NCBI GenBank assembly: GCA_044356825.1
Contig: JBIKVM010000108.1
Coordinates: 1 to 9,888 of the forward strand
Length of the DNA: 9,888 nucleotides
From: JAUREX01 sp044356825
GTDB lineage: Bacteria > Pseudomonadota > Alphaproteobacteria > Rhodobacterales > Rhodobacteraceae
Direction: 5' to 3'
Under the pieces are notes generated by a model that was not told the origin of the DNA, searched no databases, and was given only the letters and a program-made list of their open reading frames with translations. The position numbers were made by a program, and so were the translations under genes. Of the stretch, positions 5,815 to 9,888 are shown in pieces. The stretch's first letter is position 1. Each line of letters begins with the position of its first letter.

Positions 5815-7182
5815 TCAGGCGACCTCGGCAAAGACCTTGTGCAGCGCGGCCTCGAGTTTTTCGAACATCTCGTCGATCTGCGCGGGCGTCGTGATGAAGG
5901 GCGGGCAGAGCACGATCGACTGGCCGAGCGGCCGGCAGATGAGGCCGTGATCGGTGCAGGTGTTGGCGATGCGCTCCGACACCGACAGATGCCCCGGGAA
6001 GGGCGTCTTGGTGGCCTTGTCCTGCACCGCCTCGAGCGCGCCCATCAGCCCCTTGCCGCGCCACTCGCCGATGTTGGGGTGGCGCGCGAGATGGGCAAGC
6101 CCCGCCTCGAACCGCGGCGTCAGCGCGCGCACGTTGTCGATCAGCCCCTCGTTCAGCACGACGTCGATGGCCTTGAGCGCGATCGCGCAGCCGACCGGGT
6201 GGCCCGAGGCGGTGAAGCCGTGCGGGAACTCCTCGAACCGCTCGGCCGCCGCCTGGATGCGGTCCGACAACTCGGGCCCGAGGATGACCGCCCCCATCGG
6301 AAAGAACCCCGCCGTGATGCATTTCGAGGAGATGATCGCATCGGGCATGAAGCCATAGGCCTGGCAGCCCCAGACCTCGCCGGTGCGCCCGAAGCCGCAG
6401 ATCACCTCGTCGGAGATGAGCGGGATGCCGTATTTGCGCAGGATCGGCGCGATCGTCTGGAAATAGCCGGCCGAGGGCGGGATCACGCCCCCCGCCCCCA
6501 TCACCGGCTCGGCGAAGAAGCCCGCGATGGTGTCGGCGCCTTCCTTGATGATCGTGGCCTCAAGCTCGCGCCCGAGGCGGGCGGTGAACTCGGCCTCACT
6601 CTCGCCCGGATGGCCGAAGCGCCAGTAATGCGGGCAGCCGAGGTGCAGGAAACCCGGCAGCGGCAGGCCGAAGGCCGCGTTGTAGGGCTTGCCCGTCATC
6701 GAGGCCGCAACCGTGGTGACGCCGTGATAGGCGTTGATGCGCGTCAGGATCTTGCGCCGCTGCGGGTTGCCCTCGGCCGCGTGCAGGAACCACAGCGCCT
6801 TGACCATGGTGTCGTTCGCCTCGGAGCCCGAGTTGGTATAGAAGACGCGGCCGCGATCGAAGGGCGAGACCTCGATCAGCTTTTCCGAGAGCATCACCGT
6901 CTGGTCCGACATCCGCCCGAAAAAGGCGTGATAGCCCGGAAAGCGCGCATACTGCGCCTGCGCGGCCGCGATCAGCCCCGGATGGTCGAAGCCCGCGACC
7001 ATGTTCCAGAGCCCGGAATTCGCATCGAAATAGCGCCGGCCGTGGACATCGACGACATAGGGCCCCTCGCCATGCGTCAGCACCACCGCGCCGCGATCGT
7101 GGATCGTGGGCAGGTCGGTGAAGCCATAGAGCGAATGGGCATCAGCCCGCGATTCCCAGGAATTCGGTGCATCGTCGCGCAT
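5815..7182 (-). CDS. Class III PLP-dependent aminotransferase (omega-amino acid/diamine:pyruvate type)
   Basis: This transfers an amino group from an omega-amino acid, diamine or similar amine to a keto acid, usually pyruvate, using PLP in the cytoplasm. The protein is 455 residues, full length for the class. NSGSEAND (117-124) is the phosphate-binding loop, AYHG (151-154) supplies the ring-stacking residue, SDEVICGFGRTG (257-268) contains the PLP-contacting Asp258, and Lys287 in ISSKCITAGFFPMGAV is the Schiff-base lysine. The HGFTASGHPVG stretch (321-331) and Arg417 (ICRPLGQ) fit the (S)-omega-transaminase subgroup. Start at ATG 7182 with GAGGAG 7 nt upstream. It ends one base before the hydratase GTG, so these two genes are co-expressed. 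Next to puuB- and puuA-like genes, putrescine or another polyamine intermediate is the natural guess. Beta-alanine or taurine-type substrates cannot be excluded. Confidence 0.92.
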   Translation of the reverse strand: MRDDAPNSWESRADAHSLYGFTDLPTIHDRGAVVLTHGEGPYVVDVHGRRYFDANSGLWNMVAGFDHPGLIAAAQAQYARFPGYHAFFGRMSDQTVMLSEKLIEVSPFDRGRVFYTNSGSEANDTMVKALWFLHAAEGNPQRRKILTRINAYHGVTTVAASMTGKPYNAAFGLPLPGFLHLGCPHYWRFGHPGESEAEFTARLGRELEATIIKEGADTIAGFFAEPVMGAGGVIPPSAGYFQTIAPILRKYGIPLISDEVICGFGRTGEVWGCQAYGFMPDAIISSKCITAGFFPMGAVILGPELSDRIQAAAERFEEFPHGFTASGHPVGCAIALKAIDVVLNEGLIDNVRALTPRFEAGLAHLARHPNIGEWRGKGLMGALEAVQDKATKTPFPGHLSVSERIANTCTDHGLICRPLGQSIVLCPPFITTPAQIDEMFEKLEAALHKVFAEVA

Positions 7183-7206
7183 CTTGCGTCTCCTCTTTCG
7201 GCGATC

Positions 7207-7235
7207 AGGCTAGCCGTTCGGCGCCCGGGGTTCAA
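7207..7235 (-). promoter_or_regulatory. Candidate internal promoter for the aminotransferase-hydratase pair
   Basis: In the 62-bp gap after puuB, the minus strand has TTGAAC (7235-7230), 17 nt, then TAGCCT (7212-7207). It has the same layout as the nuo promoter candidate, with weaker agreement to consensus (4/6 and 3/6). Transcription would begin near 7200 and leave a short leader containing the GAGGAG ribosome binding site. No terminator-like hairpin with a U-run is visible in the gap, so read-through from puuB is also likely. Confidence 0.35.
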
Positions 7236-7244
7236 TGCAGGCGG

Positions 7245-8540
7245 TCAAAGCCCGAGGCGGTCGCGCAGCGCATACCACGTCATGGCAAGGACAAGGATCG
7301 GGTGGCGCAAGCCCTTGCCGCCCGGAAAGCGCCCGACCGGCAGCCCCGCCATCAGGTCGAACCGCCCCGCCTGCTCCGCGACCGCCTCGGCCAGGATCCG
7401 CCCCGCCATGGTCGCGAGCGCCAGCCCATGACCCGAATATCCCGATGCCGACAGCACGTTGCGCCCCACCCGCAGGAAGGCCGGCAGCCGCGAGGGCGTG
7501 ATCGCGAGCGTCCCGCCCCAGGCGTGGCTGAAGCGGACATCCGCGAGCGCGGGATAGATCCGCGCCAGCGCCGGGCGCACCGTCCGGTCGATGTCGGGAA
7601 AGCGCCAGCCATAGCTTTCGCCCCCCCCGAAGATCAGCCGCCCGTCGCCGCTCTGGCGCCAGTAGTTCACGACGAAGCGCGAATCGGCGACCGAGACCGG
7701 CGCCGACAGCGGCGCCGCCGCGCCGAGCGGCTCGGTCGCGACGATGAAATTGTTGATGGGCATCACATGACGCGCCACGCGGGGCGCGATCTCCCCGAGA
7801 TAGCCGTTGCAGGCGAGGATCGCGTGACCCGCCCGCACCCGGCCAGCGGCGGTCTCGATGACGACTTCGGCGCCCTCGGTCAGGCGGCGGACCTCGCTCC
7901 GTTCATGGATGCGCACCCCGGCCGCGGCGGCCGCGCGGGCAAGGCCGAGGACATAGCGCAGCGGGTGCAGATGCCCCGCGCCATGGTCGAGAAACCCGCC
8001 CGCATAGCGCGCGCTGCCGATCAGCCCCGCCATCCCCACCCGGTCGAGCGGGGTGATCCGGTCATAGCCATAGACGCGGGCGAGGTGGTCGGCATGGGCA
8101 TGGGCGGCCGCGACCTGCGCGGGGCGTTCGCAGGCAAAGGCGACGCCCGGCAGATACGCCGCCCCGCCCGCATGGCGCGCGGCCAGATCGCGCGTCAGGG
8201 CCTTGGCCTCTTCGGCGATGTCCCAGAGCGCGCGCGCCGGACCCGGGCCGAGGCGGGCCTCGAGATGCTCCTGCTCGATCCGCTGGCCCGTCCCCACCTG
8301 CCCGCCGTTGCGCCCCGAGGCGCCGAACCCCACCCGCTGCGCCTCGAGCACCACGACATCGAGGCCCCGTTCCGCCAGATGCAGCGCGGCCGAGAGGCCG
8401 GTATATCCCGCTCCGATCACGCAGACATCGGCGCGCAGATCGCCCGCAACCGGCGCAAAGGGATCGAGCGCCTCCGCCGTCGCGGCATACCACGAGGGCG
8501 GATAGGCCCCGGGCGCGTCGTTGACATGGAGCAGGTTCAT
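7245..8540 (-). CDS. puuB: FAD-dependent amine oxidoreductase (DAO family), PuuB-like gamma-glutamylputrescine oxidase
   Basis: This flavoenzyme of the D-amino-acid oxidase family in PuuB form oxidises gamma-glutamylputrescine to gamma-glutamyl-aminobutyraldehyde with release of ammonia and peroxide. From ATG 8540 the protein is 431 residues, as expected. The Rossmann motif ADVCVIGAGYTGLSAALHLA (37-56) has GxGxxG at 43-48, with the adenine-ribose Glu66 in VVVLEA, followed by GFGASGRNGGQVGTG (71-85), typical of this subgroup. A second FAD-contact region is ASGYSGHGLALATMAG (365-380). An ATG 14 codons upstream would overlap the ligase gene. The chosen start is 8 bp after that gene's stop, with a modest GAGCGGG site. 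The pairing with a PuuA-type ligase is the main support for the substrate. A different gamma-glutamylated amine is possible. Gly305-307 is encoded by a run of eight Gs. Confidence 0.85.
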   Translation of the reverse strand: MNLLHVNDAPGAYPPSWYAATAEALDPFAPVAGDLRADVCVIGAGYTGLSAALHLAERGLDVVVLEAQRVGFGASGRNGGQVGTGQRIEQEHLEARLGPGPARALWDIAEEAKALTRDLAARHAGGAAYLPGVAFACERPAQVAAAHAHADHLARVYGYDRITPLDRVGMAGLIGSARYAGGFLDHGAGHLHPLRYVLGLARAAAAAGVRIHERSEVRRLTEGAEVVIETAAGRVRAGHAILACNGYLGEIAPRVARHVMPINNFIVATEPLGAAAPLSAPVSVADSRFVVNYWRQSGDGRLIFGGGESYGWRFPDIDRTVRPALARIYPALADVRFSHAWGGTLAITPSRLPAFLRVGRNVLSASGYSGHGLALATMAGRILAEAVAEQAGRFDLMAGLPVGRFPGGKGLRHPILVLAMTWYALRDRLGL

Positions 8541-8548
8541 CGGCCCGC

Positions 8549-9888
8549 TCAGACGTTCAGCAGCAGATGCTCGCGCTCCCACGGGCTGATGACCTGCTGG
8601 AACTCCTTGTATTCGTTGCGCTTGACCGAATCGTAGACGGCGCAGAACTCTGGCCCCAGCACCTCGCGCAGGGCCGCGTCCTCGGCCAGCAGATCGAGCG
8701 CGTCCGCGAGGTTCATCGGCAGATCGTCATCGCTCATGTAGGCATCGCCCGTGCATTCGGGGCGCGGCATGCGCCCCTCGCGCAGGCCCAGAAGCCCGCA
8801 GGCAAGGCTCGCCGCGATGCCGAGATAGGGGTTGCAGTCCATCCCCGCGAGGCGGTTCTCGACCCGCCGGGCGGCGGGTTCCGAGATCGGCACGCGCAGC
8901 CCCGTCGTGCGGTTGTCGCGCCCCCATTCGAGGTTGATGGGCGCCGCGAAGTCGGGGACATAGCGGCGATAGCTGTTGACATAAGGCGCAAGCAGCGCGA
9001 CCGCCGCCGGCAGATGCGTCTGCAGCCCCGCGATGAAGTGCAGGAAGGCCGGCGTCTCGCCCCCGTCCGCATCCGAAAAGATGTTCTGCCCGGTTGCCGC
9101 ATCGATCACCGAATGGTGCAGGTGCATCGCGCTGCCGGGTTCGCCCTCGATGGGCTTGGCCATGAAGGTCGCGAAGCAGTCGTGGCGCAGCGCGGCCTCG
9201 CGGATCAGGCGCTTGAAATAGAAGATCTCGTCGGCGAGTCGCAGCGGGTCGCCGTGCTGGAGGTTGATCTCGACCTGACCCGCCCCGCCTTCCTGCAGGA
9301 TGCCGTCGATCTCGAAACCCTGCGCCTCGGCGAAGTCGTAGATGTCGTCGATGACCTTGCCGTATTCGTCGACCGCGCTCATCGAATAGGCCTGCTTGGC
9401 GGCGGCGCGCCGCCCGGTGCGGCCCATCGGCGGCATCACCGGCATGTTGGGGTCGGTGTTGCGCGCGACGAAGAAGAATTCCATCTCGGGCGCGATGATG
9501 GGCTGCAACCCCTGCGCGGCATAGGCCGCGACCACCCGCCGCAGCACGTTGCGCGGCGAGATCGGCACCGGGTTGCCCGCCTGATCGACCGCGTCGTGGA
9601 TCACCTGCAGCGTGATGTCGGCCGTCCAGGGGGCGGCCGTCGCGGTCGAAAAATCGGGAACGAGGATCATGTCGGGCTCTGTGAAGGCACCCGCCGGGTT
9701 GTCGGCCCAATCGCCCGTGATCGTCTGCAGAAAGATCGAGTTCGGCAGGTAAAAGCTTGCCTGACGGGCGAATTTCGTCGCGGGCATGGCCTTGCCGCGC
9801 GCGACGCCGGCGATGTCCGAGACGATGCACTCGACCTCATCGAGGCGCCGCCCGGCGATGTAGTCGCGCGCGGCCTGCGGGATCTCGT
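8549..9888 (-). CDS. puuA: Glutamine synthetase family protein, PuuA-like gamma-glutamylamine ligase, 5' end cut by window
   Basis: This ATP-dependent ligase joins glutamate to an amine. In the PuuA branch the amine is putrescine, and the product feeds the PuuB oxidase. The frame is open to the right edge: codons before the Met at 9787 read IPQAARDYIAGRRLDEVECI and then VSDIAGVARGKAMP, an expected N-terminal beta-grasp segment, so 9787 is not the start. About 445 residues are visible and probably only a short N-terminus is missing. Counting from Met9787, the catalytic-domain motifs are PEMEFFF (100-106), GAGQVEINL (168-176), the ATP-site KPIEGEPGSAMHLHHSV (211-227), NRTTGLRVP (292-300) and RVENRLAGMDCNPYL (308-322). 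There is no obvious adenylylation-site tail, as expected for this branch rather than for GlnA. Specificity for putrescine against another amine, such as ethanolamine or a monoamine, is inferred only from the neighbouring puuB. Confidence 0.85.
   Translation of the reverse strand, partial: EIPQAARDYIAGRRLDEVECIVSDIAGVARGKAMPATKFARQASFYLPNSIFLQTITGDWADNPAGAFTEPDMILVPDFSTATAAPWTADITLQVIHDAVDQAGNPVPISPRNVLRRVVAAYAAQGLQPIIAPEMEFFFVARNTDPNMPVMPPMGRTGRRAAAKQAYSMSAVDEYGKVIDDIYDFAEAQGFEIDGILQEGGAGQVEINLQHGDPLRLADEIFYFKRLIREAALRHDCFATFMAKPIEGEPGSAMHLHHSVIDAATGQNIFSDADGGETPAFLHFIAGLQTHLPAAVALLAPYVNSYRRYVPDFAAPINLEWGRDNRTTGLRVPISEPAARRVENRLAGMDCNPYLGIAASLACGLLGLREGRMPRPECTGDAYMSDDDLPMNLADALDLLAEDAALREVLGPEFCAVYDSVKRNEYKEFQQVISPWEREHLLLNV

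Noticed and set aside
5392..7431. A 679-codon open frame on the plus strand
   Set aside because: It lies antisense to the well-supported hydratase and aminotransferase genes. Its predicted protein is dominated by Arg, Ala, Pro and Gly without any domain, the usual shadow of codon bias in GC-rich DNA.
7167..8636. A 489-codon plus-strand open frame opposite the PuuB-like gene
   Set aside because: It is antisense to an intact flavoenzyme with clear motifs, of shadow-type composition, and has no ribosome site or homology that I recognise.
9785..9787. Met at 9787 as the start of the glutamine-synthetase-like gene
   Set aside because: The same frame continues upstream to the window edge with typical family sequence (ECIVSDIAGVARGKAMP), so the gene is truncated by the window and does not start here.
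1..9888. Search for CRISPR arrays, insertion sequences, integrases, tRNA or rRNA genes and toxin-antitoxin pairs
   Set aside because: I saw no spaced direct repeats, transposase or recombinase motifs, structured RNA genes or small toxin-antitoxin gene pairs on either strand by eye. The coding space is filled by housekeeping and catabolic genes.

Overview
The window is GC-rich DNA (about two thirds G+C by eye) from an alphaproteobacterium, most likely a member of the Rhodobacteraceae (Rhodobacter/Paracoccus type). The evidence is the gene order nuoA-B-C-D-E-small ORF-F, separate nuoC and nuoD genes, and Nuo proteins that, compared from memory, follow the Paracoccus denitrificans Nqo subunits almost residue for residue. 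Genus cannot be fixed from this window. Every convincing gene lies on the minus strand, so the biological reading direction runs from position 9888 down to 1.

Upstream block (9888 to 5025): a four-gene set that looks like amine/polyamine catabolism. It holds a glutamine-synthetase-family ligase of the PuuA type (cut by the right edge), a PuuB-like FAD amine oxidoreductase, a class III PLP aminotransferase of the omega-amino acid type, and a crotonase-family enoyl-CoA hydratase. Gaps are 8, 62 and 1 bp. The 62-bp gap carries a plausible internal promoter. The likely theme is gamma-glutamylation and oxidation of an amine, with a transaminase as a parallel or downstream step. The aldehyde dehydrogenase and gamma-glutamyl hydrolase of a full Puu pathway are not in view.

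Intergenic region (4823 to 5024): about 200 bp without a gene. It contains a weak hairpin after the hydratase gene, an unusually AT-rich island (4921-4980, 43% G+C by direct count) packed with short inverted and direct repeats including a perfect 12-bp palindrome, and a sigma70-like promoter about 40 bp before nuoA.

Downstream block (4822 to 1): the start of the respiratory complex I (NADH:quinone oxidoreductase) operon, nuoA, B, C, D, E, an unnamed 74-residue two-helix membrane protein, and nuoF (cut by the left edge, about 55 residues missing). Most genes overlap by 1 or 4 bases (TGATG or ATGA), which suggests translational coupling. All visible Fe-S ligands, the FMN/NADH glycine-rich motif and the quinone-site His/Tyr are present, so complex I looks functional. 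nuoA appears to start with TTG.

Overall this is a fairly ordinary housekeeping/catabolic region. I see no mobile element, CRISPR array, tRNA or rRNA, and no clearly new system. The items most worth a second look are the small membrane protein inside the nuo operon, the repeat-rich AT island ahead of nuo, and the odd company of the enoyl-CoA hydratase.
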